Positions 34,000 to 43,084 of a DNA stretch of 64,000 nucleotides are shown here, one piece after another (position 1 is the stretch's first letter; every line of letters starts with the position of its first letter). Origin of the DNA: a bacterium (GTDB lineage Bacteria; Patescibacteriota; Gracilibacteria; JAUYGZ01); assembly GCA_030690415.1 (NCBI GenBank), contig JAUYGZ010000003.1:124001-188000 (forward strand), given 5' to 3'. A program made the position numbers and the translations under genes. The notes under the pieces are model-generated. The model did no database searches. It saw only the letters and a program-made list of their open reading frames with translations, and was not told the DNA's origin.

Positions 34000-35448
34000 A
34001 TGTTCGAACAAGCCTTCAAGAATATCGATAACGCGCTGCGCAAAGATGCTGGGGCCAGCAGCGAGCTGGACTACATCGAACAGAGCTCGTGGATTTTGTT
34101 TTTGAAGTATTTGGATGATTTGGAGGAACAGAAGAAAAAAGAGGCTCAACTGGCGGGAAAAGAATACAAGTACATCATCGCTCCTGAGTATCAGTGGGAT
34201 ACCTGGGCAGCGCCGAAGTCGAAGGACGGAAAGATTGATCACCACAAAGCGATGACGGGTGATGATTTGAAAGAGTTTGTGGATCAACAGCTTTTTCCTT
34301 ATTTAAAAAAATTCAAAGCGGATGCGGAGCATGCAGATATGATCGAGTACAAGATTGGGGAAATTTTTCATGAGCTGAAGAACAAGGTTCAGAGTGGATA
34401 TACCCTTCGTGAAGTGCTGGACATCGTCGACCACATGCGTTTCCGCTCACAACAGGAGAAGCACGAGCTCTCACATCTCTATGAGGCTCGTCTGAACAAT
34501 ATGGGCAACGCCGGGCGCAATGGCGGCGAATACTACACGCCTCGTCCGCTCATTCGAACCATCGTGAAAGTGGTGGCTCCGGAGATCGGTGAACGTATCT
34601 ACGATGGCGCCTGTGGCTCTGCCGGATTTTTGGTAGAGGCCTTTGATTATCTGATGCACAGCAAGAAGCTCAGCACCAAGGATATCGACACCCTTCAGCA
34701 CAAGACCTTTTACGGCAAAGAAAAGAAATCCCTGGCCTACATTATCGGCATCATGAATATGATCCTCCACGGCATTGAAGCGCCAAACATCGTGCATACG
34801 AATACCCTGGCAGAGAACATCATGGATTTTCAGGAAAAGGATCGATATGACATCATTTTGGCAAATCCTCCTTTTGGAGGCAAAGAACGCAGTGAGGTCC
34901 AGCAAAATTTTCCCATCAAGACAGGAGAAACCGCTTTTCTCTTCCTTCAGCACTTCATCAAAATCCTGAAAGCAGGCGGCCGAGCGGGCATCATCATCAA
35001 AAACACCTTTCTTTCCAATGGCGATGCCACTGCTCTTCGCAAATATCTCCTCGAATCCTGCAACCTGCACACCATTCTCGATCTCCCAGGAGGCACGTTC
35101 ACGGGGGCGGGCGTGAAAACCATCGTGCTGTTCTTCGAAAAGGGAAAGCCGACAAAGAATATCTGGTGCTACCAGCTCAATCTGGATCGCAACCTGGGGA
35201 AGACCAATCCCCTGTCCGAGAAAGATTTGGCAGATTTCGTTGCGCTGCAGAAGAAGCAGGTCGATTCAGAGAATTCGTGGACGATGAAGGTCAGTGATTT
35301 AGACCAGAAGACCTTTGATTTGTCGGTGAAGAATCCGAATCGGAAGGATGAGGCGGAATTGAGGGATCCGAAGGAGATTTTGGAGGAAATGGGTAAGCTC
35401 GATCTCGAATCAAAAAAAATATTGGAATCCATAAAGTCTAGAATTTAA
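34000..35448 (+). CDS. hsdM: Type I restriction-modification DNA methyltransferase subunit
   Basis: The M subunit makes N6-adenine methylation with SAM. The N-terminal helical domain (FEQAFKNIDNALRKDAGASSELDYIEQSSWILFLKYLDDLE) is followed by the HsdM signature GNAGRNGGEYYTPRPLIRTIVKVV. SAM motif I is YDGACGSAGFLVEA (about residue 201) and the catalytic NPPF is ILANPPFGGKE (about 287). It is 482 residues, normal. It leads an hsdM-hsdS-kinase-small ORF-hsdR gene order, with 14 bases to hsdS. Confidence 0.95.
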   Translation: MFEQAFKNIDNALRKDAGASSELDYIEQSSWILFLKYLDDLEEQKKKEAQLAGKEYKYIIAPEYQWDTWAAPKSKDGKIDHHKAMTGDDLKEFVDQQLFPYLKKFKADAEHADMIEYKIGEIFHELKNKVQSGYTLREVLDIVDHMRFRSQQEKHELSHLYEARLNNMGNAGRNGGEYYTPRPLIRTIVKVVAPEIGERIYDGACGSAGFLVEAFDYLMHSKKLSTKDIDTLQHKTFYGKEKKSLAYIIGIMNMILHGIEAPNIVHTNTLAENIMDFQEKDRYDIILANPPFGGKERSEVQQNFPIKTGETAFLFLQHFIKILKAGGRAGIIIKNTFLSNGDATALRKYLLESCNLHTILDLPGGTFTGAGVKTIVLFFEKGKPTKNIWCYQLNLDRNLGKTNPLSEKDLADFVALQKKQVDSENSWTMKVSDLDQKTFDLSVKNPNRKDEAELRDPKEILEEMGKLDLESKKILESIKSRI

Positions 35449-35462
35449 TAAATGAATTAAGG

Positions 35463-36131
35463 ATGGAACCAGACAAAAAAATAATGAAAGAAGTCAAAGA
35501 CTTGAAATTAATTTTGAAAGACTTTGAAACGATTGTGAAACAGGGTGACACTTGGAAACACGTGACTCTTGATGATGTTTGTGAGATTTCCTCAAAACTG
35601 GTTGACCCACGTAAACCTGATTTTATAGACCTCGTTCATGTTGGTGGAGCCAACATTCAATCTGTCACAGGAAAGCTTATATTGCTGAAAACATCTCGAG
35701 AGGAAAAGCTGATATCAGGTAAGTTTTTGTTTGACCAGAATATGGTGCTTTATAGCAAGATTCGTCCCTATCTCATGAAAGTTGCACGACCTGAATTTAG
35801 AGGTTTATGTAGTGCTGATATCTACCCTTTATTACCAAAACCGAACAAGATACTTCGCGACTATTTGTACCATTTGCTTTTATCAAAGAATTTTACAGAG
35901 TATGCCATAAAAGGATCTGCTAGGGCAGGTATGCCAAAGGTCAATCGAGAACATCTTTTTGCTTACAATTTTTGGATTCCCCCACAAAAAGAACAAAAAC
36001 AGATCATTTCCAAGTTAGATACTCTCTTCGAACAAACCAAAAAACTCGAGCAGATCTACCAGCGCAAGCTCGAACTGCTCCAAGAACTCAAGCAGTCGGT
36101 GCTGCAGAAGGCGTTTGCGGGGGAGTTGTGA
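35463..36131 (+). CDS. hsdS: Type I restriction-modification specificity subunit, half-length
   Basis: The S subunit reads the DNA target and bridges M and R. This one has 222 residues and a single target recognition domain (WKHVTLDDVCEISSKL...SARAGMPKVNREHLFAYNFWIPP), then one conserved coiled-coil spacer (KEQKQIISKLDTLFEQTKKLEQIYQRKLELLQELKQSVLQKAFAGEL). Normal S subunits have two TRDs and about 400 residues. Half-size S proteins can dimerise and then recognise a palindromic bipartite site, so it may be functional. It is more A/T-rich than hsdM. Confidence 0.9.
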   Translation: MEPDKKIMKEVKDLKLILKDFETIVKQGDTWKHVTLDDVCEISSKLVDPRKPDFIDLVHVGGANIQSVTGKLILLKTSREEKLISGKFLFDQNMVLYSKIRPYLMKVARPEFRGLCSADIYPLLPKPNKILRDYLYHLLLSKNFTEYAIKGSARAGMPKVNREHLFAYNFWIPPQKEQKQIISKLDTLFEQTKKLEQIYQRKLELLQELKQSVLQKAFAGEL

Positions 36132-36203
36132 TCATCAGTGTGGATGATTTTAGGAACAATCTTCGGAAGAGATGTATACTGTCAACGAACCTAAGAATTA
36201 TTC

Positions 36204-37169
36204 ATGAAGCCTTACCTGGTCGGCAAACTAGATGAAAAGAGCTATAAGGTGCTGCGATACGAAGAACCGGTCGGTGGATCTAGAGCTCGGATTGTTCTCC
36301 AACATAAACAGAATTGTCAGAAATTTCTTTTCAAAACCTATTCCAAAAACCCACGAGAAATTTGGGCTGAACTTTTCGCATCCAATTTGGGAAACCGTTT
36401 AGGCATAGATATTCAAAAAGTCTCTATCAAAACTATTTCAGGTGAAATGAAAAATAAATTTCAAAAAGCAAATGAAAAACTTCCCCTCGACTGGATTCCA
36501 ATCGGAGTCCTCGTGAGACATGCTTTCCCACGTGAATTCGATATCCGATATGGCAAGTCAGTGATCGCTGAAGATTCTAACTACTTTTCCCTCGAAGAAA
36601 TCGAGAATAAAATCAGGGACCGCTATTATGCACCTGAAAAGATTCTAGTGGCATTTGCCGATATGATCATTTTTGATGCCCTAATAGGCAATATGGACCG
36701 TCATCATGATAACTGGGGCATTCTTGAGCACATGTTGGTCAAAAGTGGGCAGACCTCAATAGATCCAAAAGAACTGGTGAGCAAAATTCGATTTGCAACT
36801 TTATTTGATCATGGAAGCAGTTTACTCTTTGAACTAGAAGAAGACACGGTAGAGAGATATCTTCTCGATCCTGAACTTTTCAAGCAAAAGTACACCTTAG
36901 GGACAAATTATACCTTCTTTCTCAATCAAAATCGGGGTTCCGAAAACATTTTTTCCCTGATAAAATGGTATATAGACAATACAATTGACTGGAAAAAGCG
37001 CTTTAAAGACTCTATAAGGAAGATGCTTGATGGAATTAATAACTATGATTTCAGTAAGCTATTAGTGAAAATGCCCCAAAATCAGGAACTTGATTATTCT
37101 GAAAAAAGAAAAGCTCTGCTCCTCAATTCATTATCACTCAGGAAATTCATTCTCACTTCCTACCTATGA
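36204..37169 (+). CDS. HipA-like/PI3-4-kinase-like protein kinase in the hsd locus
   Basis: A 321-residue protein with the HipA C-terminal kinase pattern. It has a Gly-rich strand and Lys (GGSRARIVL...KFLFKTYSK). A helix Glu follows (REIWAELFASNLGNRLGI). The catalytic loop is DALIGNMDRHHDNWGIL, fitting the NxDxHxxN of HipA, and the metal-binding DFG equivalent is ATLFDHGSSLLFEL (about residue 207). The HipA N-terminal subdomain 1 is missing. The next ORF, overlapping by 4 bases, may supply it, as HipS does for HipT in HipBST systems. The gene is A/T-rich, sits between hsdS and hsdR, and may have its own promoter (TATACT at 36175). HipA kinases phosphorylate aminoacyl-tRNA synthetases; the target here is unknown. 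Confidence 0.7.
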   Translation: MKPYLVGKLDEKSYKVLRYEEPVGGSRARIVLQHKQNCQKFLFKTYSKNPREIWAELFASNLGNRLGIDIQKVSIKTISGEMKNKFQKANEKLPLDWIPIGVLVRHAFPREFDIRYGKSVIAEDSNYFSLEEIENKIRDRYYAPEKILVAFADMIIFDALIGNMDRHHDNWGILEHMLVKSGQTSIDPKELVSKIRFATLFDHGSSLLFELEEDTVERYLLDPELFKQKYTLGTNYTFFLNQNRGSENIFSLIKWYIDNTIDWKKRFKDSIRKMLDGINNYDFSKLLVKMPQNQELDYSEKRKALLLNSLSLRKFILTSYL

Positions 37170-37474
37170 AAATGATGAAATTTAATCTCGTATACAACCG
37201 AGATGGTAAGACCGAAAAATTCGGAACTATGACATTTAATGGAAAATTTATTTTTGAACTCGAGAAGAATGTTTCTTTTGAGAGGTGGGAACAAGTAGGG
37301 ATTATCCCAGTAGATAGAAAAACTCTGAAATTTGAAAGCAATGATCTGTATTTTTACCTTAACTCTCGACTACCACTACACCTCAGAAAGGCTTCAAAAG
37401 ATCAAAAATTAGCCTATATTGAAAAATCAGGTCTTAAAGTTCCTTCTGACAATTTTCAACTGATCCCCGCCTAG
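37166..37474 (+). CDS. Small partner of the HipA-like kinase (HipA N1/HipS-like candidate)
   Basis: A 102-residue ORF beginning MKMMKFNLVYNRDGKTEKFGTMTFNGKFIFELEKNVSFE. The pattern of short beta strands with a central FELEKNVSFERWEQVGIIP, followed by NSRLPLHLR, recalls HipA N-subdomain 1 or HipS. The similarity is weak and needs a profile search. Its start overlaps the kinase stop (ATGA), so the two are translationally coupled. It could be a regulator, antitoxin-like inhibitor, or structural half of the kinase. Confidence 0.5.
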   Translation: MKMMKFNLVYNRDGKTEKFGTMTFNGKFIFELEKNVSFERWEQVGIIPVDRKTLKFESNDLYFYLNSRLPLHLRKASKDQKLAYIEKSGLKVPSDNFQLIPA

Positions 37475-37546
37475 GAAAAAACATAAGTTGCTGGGCCAGA
37501 CCATTTCAATCTGGAGGATGTCCAATCTGTGTGACATACTACAGCT

Positions 37547-39883
37547 ATGAACGAAGCCGAAACCAGAGCGGAACTCATTGACCCTCTTCTGAAACTTTCG
37601 GGATGGGGAGAGACTGAAGGCACCAAGATTCTTCGGGAATACCGCATTACCGAGGGACGTATCCAAACCAATGGGAAACGAGGGCTTCCGGACATTGCCG
37701 ACTATGTTTTGGTGTACAACGGTCAAAAAATGGCCGTCATTGAGGCTAAGAAAGCAGCATCAGAAGCGACTGAAGGCGTTGCCCAAGCCAAAGAGTATGC
37801 CAACAAGCTTCAAGTTCCATATACCTACTCCACCAACGGAAAAAAGATCTACGAGATCGACATGAAGACGGGGAAAGAAAAGTATGTAGATGGCTTCCCA
37901 ACTCCAATGGACTTGCTCGGGATGACGAAGGGAGAAAAGAATGAATGGAAAAATAAATTTCAGGATGTGCCCTTCAAGGACGTCTTCGGCAGTGTGTTCT
38001 TGCGCTATTATCAAGAAATCGCCGTCAATCGTGTGTTGGATGCTGTGGCGGAAGACAAAAAGCGAATCCTGCTGACCCTGGCAACCGGAACAGGGAAAAC
38101 CTTTATCTCCTTTCAGATCGCCTGGAAGCTTTTCCAGTCTCGATGGAATTTGAAGAAGGATGGGCAGAGGCAGCCTCGAATACTCTTCCTGGCGGATCGA
38201 AATATCCTCGCTGACCAAGCCTTCAATGCCTACACGTCATTCCCTGAAGACGCTTTGGTGAGGATAAGCCCATTGGATATCCGTAAAAAAGGCAAGGTCC
38301 CGACCAATGGTAGTATCTTCTTCACCATCTTCCAGACCTTCATGAGTGGAGCGAATGATGCGCCATACTTTGGAGAGTATCCCAAAGATTTTTTTGATTT
38401 CATCATGATCGATGAATGTCATCGGGGTGGAGCCAATGATGAATCCAACTGGCGGGGAATCCTGGAGTATTTCTCTCCAGCCGTACAGCTCGGGCTTACC
38501 GCCACTCCCAAACGAAAAGACAACGTCGACACGTATCGGTACTTTGGAGATCCCGTGTATACCTATTCGTTGAAAGAAGGGGTAAATGATGGCTTTCTGA
38601 CGCCATTCAAGGTCAAACGAATTCAGACGACTATGGATGAGTACGTCTACACGTCGGATGACAACGTCGTAGAAGGAGAAGTCGAGGAAGGGAAAGTGTA
38701 TACCGAGCCCGAATTCAATCGCAGTATTGAAATCATCGAGCGTGAAGCTAAGCGAGTTCGTGTCTTAATGGATGAAATAGTTCAGGATGAGAAGAGCCTG
38801 GTGTTTTGTGCTACCCAAGCACATGCCTTGGTGATTCGTGACCTCATCAATCAGGTGAAGGACAGTAAAGACCCCAACTACTGCGTCCGCGTCACTGCCA
38901 AAGATGGAGCACTCGGAGAACAATATTTACGAGAATTTCAGGATAATGAGAAAACTATTCCAACTATTCTTACGACCTCACAAAAGCTCTCCACAGGAGT
39001 TGATGCGAGAAACGTCCGCAATGTCGTTCTCTTGCGACCGGTGAACTCCATGATCGAGTTTAAGCAGATTATTGGCCGTGGAACGCGCCTCTATGAGGGC
39101 AAGAATTTCTTCACCATTTATGACTTTGTAGGTGCTTATAAGAACTTTTCAGATCCGGAATGGGATGGAGAACCCATCGAAGATCTGTCAGAACAACTTT
39201 CAAGTGAGAAAAAGGAAAGAGATCAGCCACATGCAAAGATTGATTCCAATGAAGAAGAAATGATACCTGCAAAGAAAAAGCTCAGGATCAAGCTACGAGA
39301 TGGCAAAGAGCGGGAAATACAGCATATGATTTCCACTTCGTTTTGGAGCGCCGATGGCAAACCCATCTCTGCAGAAGAATTCATGCAAAATCTCTATGGT
39401 GATTTGCCAGGACTCTTCAAGAACGAATCGGAACTGCGAAAAATATGGTCTGATCCCAAGACCCGGAAAACCCTGCTGCAGAAACTTTTGGACATGGGAT
39501 ACGGCCTCGATGAACTAGAGCAACTCAAGGAACTCGTTAATGCCAAAGAGAGCGACCTCTATGATGTTTTATCCTATTTGGCGTTTGCCAAGAAGCCGGT
39601 GAGCCGAAAAGATCGGATAAACATCATCGATGGGAAACTTTACGAAAAACTTACCGATCACCAACGAGAATTCATTGAATTTGTCGTCTCACAATACCTG
39701 GAGCGAGGTTCTGAAGACCTGGATGATGAAAAGTTGAGCGTGCTCCTCAATATCAAATATCACTCCATCGATGACGCGGAGGAAGCATTGGGAAGTGTCG
39801 AGGAGATCAGGAAGGTGTTTCTTGATTTTCAGAGAAGGTTGTATGGGGAACACCATGGCAATAGCACTCAAAATCTGCTATAA
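37547..39883 (+). CDS. hsdR: Type I restriction enzyme R subunit
   Basis: The R subunit is the ATP-driven translocase and nuclease of the complex. The N-terminal nuclease domain shows a PD-(D/E)xK pattern (LPDIADYVLVYNGQKMAVIEAKK, about 47-67). The helicase core has Walker A ATGTGKTF (about 180), DECHRGG (about 288), LTATPKRKDN, and motif VI IIGRGTRLYEG. The C-terminal helical domain (REFIEFVVSQYLERGSEDLDDEKLSVLLNIKY) contacts the methylase. It is 778 residues, shorter than EcoKI (about 1,170) but normal for the EcoEI-like group. It is complete with no visible damage. Confidence 0.95.
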   Translation: MNEAETRAELIDPLLKLSGWGETEGTKILREYRITEGRIQTNGKRGLPDIADYVLVYNGQKMAVIEAKKAASEATEGVAQAKEYANKLQVPYTYSTNGKKIYEIDMKTGKEKYVDGFPTPMDLLGMTKGEKNEWKNKFQDVPFKDVFGSVFLRYYQEIAVNRVLDAVAEDKKRILLTLATGTGKTFISFQIAWKLFQSRWNLKKDGQRQPRILFLADRNILADQAFNAYTSFPEDALVRISPLDIRKKGKVPTNGSIFFTIFQTFMSGANDAPYFGEYPKDFFDFIMIDECHRGGANDESNWRGILEYFSPAVQLGLTATPKRKDNVDTYRYFGDPVYTYSLKEGVNDGFLTPFKVKRIQTTMDEYVYTSDDNVVEGEVEEGKVYTEPEFNRSIEIIEREAKRVRVLMDEIVQDEKSLVFCATQAHALVIRDLINQVKDSKDPNYCVRVTAKDGALGEQYLREFQDNEKTIPTILTTSQKLSTGVDARNVRNVVLLRPVNSMIEFKQIIGRGTRLYEGKNFFTIYDFVGAYKNFSDPEWDGEPIEDLSEQLSSEKKERDQPHAKIDSNEEEMIPAKKKLRIKLRDGKEREIQHMISTSFWSADGKPISAEEFMQNLYGDLPGLFKNESELRKIWSDPKTRKTLLQKLLDMGYGLDELEQLKELVNAKESDLYDVLSYLAFAKKPVSRKDRINIIDGKLYEKLTDHQREFIEFVVSQYLERGSEDLDDEKLSVLLNIKYHSIDDAEEALGSVEEIRKVFLDFQRRLYGEHHGNSTQNLL

Positions 39884-39907
39884 AGACCAGTGCTAAAATA
39901 CTTTTCC

Positions 39908-40633
39908 ATGCACCATTATCAGCTCGGATCGAAACGGAAACCCTGCCTCGTCATTCTTCACGGCTGGGGAATCGATGGCGGCAACTATCAAGAGCTGGCG
40001 AAGCTGCTCTCCGACAATTTTTTTGTCCTGGTGCCAGACCTTCCGGGATTTGGCAAAACGCCTGAACCAAAGCAGGCTTTCAATGTGAGTGACTACGCTA
40101 AAGAAGTTCAAAAATGGTTGAAAACAGAGGGGGTACAGGAGGCGTATTTTATCGGACATTCCTTCGGGGGCAGAGTCCTCATCAAGCTCTCTCAGCTTTC
40201 ACCGGACCTGGTCAAGGGGTTGATTCTCACGGGAACCCCGGGGATAGAACGCTTTCAATGGAAGCGGAGCCTGAAGAGACTACTCTACGGAGTTGCCGCA
40301 AAAGGACTTAAAATGTTCAGCTTTGTGCCAGCGGTGAAGAGACTGAGAACACGATTTTATCGGTCACGGGATCTGGGAAAACTGGATGGGGTCATGAAGC
40401 AAACCTTTCTGAAGGTGATCAAAGAACCCCTGCTGCGAAGTGCTCAAGCGATTCAAAAGCCAACCCTTCTCCTGTGGGGAAACCGTGACCAAATGACGCC
40501 TGTTGGAGATGCCGAAAGAATGCTCCAAATCATTCCCGGGAGTTATCTGAAGATCTTTACCCGGGTAGGTCACCGACTCCCCTATGAAAAACCTCATGAA
40601 TTTGCCCGTGAAGTGATCCAATTCTTCACATGA
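39908..40633 (+). CDS. Alpha/beta hydrolase
   Basis: A 241-residue hydrolase. The oxyanion motif is LHGWGIDGGNY, the nucleophile elbow is FIGHSFGGRVL, and the late acid and His are WGNRDQMTP and GHRLPYEKP. There is no signal peptide, so it is cytoplasmic. The ORF track starts at GTG 39890; ATG 39908 fits the family. The stop overlaps the start of the aminotransferase gene (ATGA), so the two are coupled. The substrate is unknown. Confidence 0.85.
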   Translation: MHHYQLGSKRKPCLVILHGWGIDGGNYQELAKLLSDNFFVLVPDLPGFGKTPEPKQAFNVSDYAKEVQKWLKTEGVQEAYFIGHSFGGRVLIKLSQLSPDLVKGLILTGTPGIERFQWKRSLKRLLYGVAAKGLKMFSFVPAVKRLRTRFYRSRDLGKLDGVMKQTFLKVIKEPLLRSAQAIQKPTLLLWGNRDQMTPVGDAERMLQIIPGSYLKIFTRVGHRLPYEKPHEFAREVIQFFT

Positions 40634-41883
40634 TCCACACCTCTCTTTCTCCCAATACCGAACGGGATGATCTCTGGACCGCCTTCAAGCTGCTGTTCAT
40701 GCCTTGGAATTGGTTCCATTGGAAGACCGGAGGAACCATACCAAATCTGGAGAGGACTTTTGAAGAACGGCTGGGAAGCAAGCATGCGGTTTCTTTTCAA
40801 AGAGGACGAGATGCCTTATTCGTTCTCCTCCAGGCACTGGGTATTGGTTCCGGTGACGAAGTGATCCTGCAGGCCTACACCTGCATTGTGGTCCCCAACG
40901 CGATTCAGTACACCGGAGCGAAGCCGGTGTACACGGATATTGAAGAAGAGGGCTTCAACATGGATCCGAAGAGCCTTGAAAAAGCGCTGAGCCAAAAGAC
41001 CAAAGCTGTTATTGTTCAGCATACCTTCGGTGAGCCAACCGACATGGAGGCCGTTCAGGCCCTGTGCAAAAAGCATCATTTGATCCTGATCGAAGACGGT
41101 GCCCATTCCCTTTCCGCTTCAGCCGGAGGACAGAAGGTCGGCAGCTTCGGAGATGCGGCGATCTGGAGTTTCGGTCGGGACAAGATTATTTCCGGAGTCT
41201 GGGGAGGGATGCTGACCACCCTATCGGATGAACTGGCTGAAAAAGTGAGGAATCTTCAGGCTCAGCTTCCTTTGCCTTCGGCATCCGAAGTAGCTTCAGC
41301 CCTCTTTCATCCGCTTGTATTTGCTCTGATTAAACCGTTTTACGCGTCCAAATTTGGCAAAGCAGTGCTGGTGTTGGCTCAAAAACTCAAGCTGATTCCA
41401 AAAGTAATTTTTTCCGCTGAAAAACGAGGAGATAAGCCTGTCTTCATGCCCCAGCGCATGGCCAATGCGATGGCTCGACTTATTCACCGTCAGCTCAACA
41501 AGCTGCAGCGATTTCATCAGCATCGGGTTCGGCTTTCTGAGTTCTACGGGGAACAATTGAAGGACATTCCTGAGATCCAGCTCCCCCGCACGAACGAGCA
41601 ATCAGCCTGGCTTCGGTACACGATCCGAACTACGGAAGCGGCAGACCTGATTCGATCTGCTCAGAGGAAGGGAATTTATCTTGGTGACTGGTATCGGAGA
41701 GTCCTGGCTCCGGAAGGCTGTGACCTGAAGCACTTTGCATACCTCAAAGGATCCTGTCCTCGAGCCGAGAAAGCTGCTGAAGAGACGGTCAATCTTCCCA
41801 CCCACATTCAAATGACGGAGGAGAAGGCGAAAAGGGTGGTGGATTTTATCAAGGAATATTTTCCACCATCTCACCAATCGTAA
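40630..41883 (+). CDS. DegT/DnrJ/EryC1/StrS-family PLP aminotransferase
   Basis: A 417-residue fold type I PLP enzyme. Features are SFQRGRDALFVLLQALGIGSGDEVILQAYTCIVVPNAI, the PLP ring-stacking region IVQHTFGEPTDMEAV, LILIEDGAHSLSA, and the Schiff-base Lys in WSFGRDKIISGVWGG (about residue 185). This family makes amino sugars for surface glycans, often using nucleotide-ketosugars. It is coupled to the alpha/beta hydrolase. No sugar-nucleotide enzymes are adjacent. The 3' end overlaps nnrD by 35 bases on the opposite strand. Confidence 0.9.
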   Translation: MIHTSLSPNTERDDLWTAFKLLFMPWNWFHWKTGGTIPNLERTFEERLGSKHAVSFQRGRDALFVLLQALGIGSGDEVILQAYTCIVVPNAIQYTGAKPVYTDIEEEGFNMDPKSLEKALSQKTKAVIVQHTFGEPTDMEAVQALCKKHHLILIEDGAHSLSASAGGQKVGSFGDAAIWSFGRDKIISGVWGGMLTTLSDELAEKVRNLQAQLPLPSASEVASALFHPLVFALIKPFYASKFGKAVLVLAQKLKLIPKVIFSAEKRGDKPVFMPQRMANAMARLIHRQLNKLQRFHQHRVRLSEFYGEQLKDIPEIQLPRTNEQSAWLRYTIRTTEAADLIRSAQRKGIYLGDWYRRVLAPEGCDLKHFAYLKGSCPRAEKAAEETVNLPTHIQMTEEKAKRVVDFIKEYFPPSHQS

Positions 41884-42649
41884 CCATCAGACCCTTTTTC
41901 TGAGCAATAAACTCTCCCACCTCACCCCATTTCTTCGTCGCCTCTTTTGCCGCTTCAAATCCGGACATCCCCTGAGCCATGAGCCCTCCAATGAGCCCCG
42001 CCAAGACGTCTCCGGTTCCGCCCTTCGTCATCACGGGATGACCGGTTGTATTGATGTGAAGATTGCCCTCTGGATCAGCAATGATGTCTTCCGGCCCCTT
42101 AAGCACGATGGTGACGTGCCATTCACTGGCTTTCTGCTGAACAAGGGTTTGCAGCTGTTTTTGAGTGAGATCTGAAACACTTTTTTCAAGCATTCGATCA
42201 AGCTCTCCTTTATGGGGGGTGAGAACAACGATTCGTTTTCCTGCTTCAAATCCCTTGAGTTCAGCCAAGGCCAATAGGGCGGCCGCGTCGAGAACCAGAT
42301 GACAAGGACACTGTTCGATGATCTTTCTCAGCGCCTTGAGGGTCTGGGGCTTCTCTCCCAATCCATTGCCGATGACCAGCACATCAGAAGATTCGGCTCG
42401 ATCAAGGATTTTAGCCACATCTCGAAATCTGAGTGACCTTCCGGAAAAAATGTCAACAATCAGGTTCGTCGAAAACTGCCGGGCAAGGTTCTGCTGATTG
42501 ACGGGGACGATCAGGTTCACGAGATCTGCTCCGCTTTTCTCCGCTCCCAGTCCGGCGAGGATGGGGGCACCATGGTAGGTTTCATTTCCTCCGACGACGA
42601 GGACCCGTCCGTTATCTCCCTTGTGTGATGTTTTCAGACGCTTCATCAT
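41849..42649 (-). CDS. nnrD: ADP/ATP-dependent NAD(P)H-hydrate dehydratase
   Basis: This is the C-terminal (YjeF-C) half of the usual Nnr protein, standing alone at 266 residues. It repairs damaged hydrated NAD(P)H. Motifs are GRVLVVGGNETYHGAPILAG, VIGNGLGEKPQTL, VVLTPHKGELDRML, and the ribokinase-like MTKGGTGDVLAGLIGGLMAQG with the catalytic Asp. The epimerase half (NnrE) is absent here. Its start overlaps the DUF5655 gene by 4 bases. Confidence 0.9.
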   Translation of the reverse strand: MMKRLKTSHKGDNGRVLVVGGNETYHGAPILAGLGAEKSGADLVNLIVPVNQQNLARQFSTNLIVDIFSGRSLRFRDVAKILDRAESSDVLVIGNGLGEKPQTLKALRKIIEQCPCHLVLDAAALLALAELKGFEAGKRIVVLTPHKGELDRMLEKSVSDLTQKQLQTLVQQKASEWHVTIVLKGPEDIIADPEGNLHINTTGHPVMTKGGTGDVLAGLIGGLMAQGMSGFEAAKEATKKWGEVGEFIAQKKGLMVTIGEMVENIP

Positions 42650-43077
42650 GTTTTCAAATGGTAAGCGGTTTCGAGCCAGTCGAGGAGTTCCCGGTCAATT
42701 TGTTCAGGGTAGCGGATTTTCAAATGAAAGACCTGCTGTCGGGGAGAAATCCTCTGCACACGTTCAAAGCGATCTGATGAAATATTTTTGTTCAACACAA
42801 AGGCAAGATTGATGCTGCGGTGTAAGAGACGGACTTCCGCAAAGGGTGAACGGGCAATCAGAATACTGCCGGTGGGATTCGCCTCAGCGCGCGCGGGGAC
42901 CCGTCTTTTCAGCTTATTGATGAGAAATTGCGCGAGCTGTTTGATCTCCGGAGCGATGTCTCCGGGTTTCTGTGCCTGCGAAACAAGACCGCAGGAGTGC
43001 CTTTGCTGAGGTTTTTTGAATCTTCTTCGGCAATGGGGACAAGTCCACATAGAGATATCGAAACTCAGGGTCTTCAT
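42646..43077 (-). CDS. DUF5655-like protein with N-terminal zinc motif
   Basis: A 143-residue protein. The N-terminus has CPHCRRRFKKPQQRHSC, a CxxC...HxxC zinc-type motif. The rest matches the DUF5655 pattern: LLHRSINLAFVLNKNISSDRFERVQRISPRQQVFHLKIRYPEQIDRELLDWLETAY. Function is unknown; database names for this domain mention transport but with no proof. It sits between a 50-codon ORF and nnrD in one minus-strand operon. Confidence 0.7.
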   Translation of the reverse strand: MKTLSFDISMWTCPHCRRRFKKPQQRHSCGLVSQAQKPGDIAPEIKQLAQFLINKLKRRVPARAEANPTGSILIARSPFAEVRLLHRSINLAFVLNKNISSDRFERVQRISPRQQVFHLKIRYPEQIDRELLDWLETAYHLKT

Positions 43078-43084
43078 AGGATTA

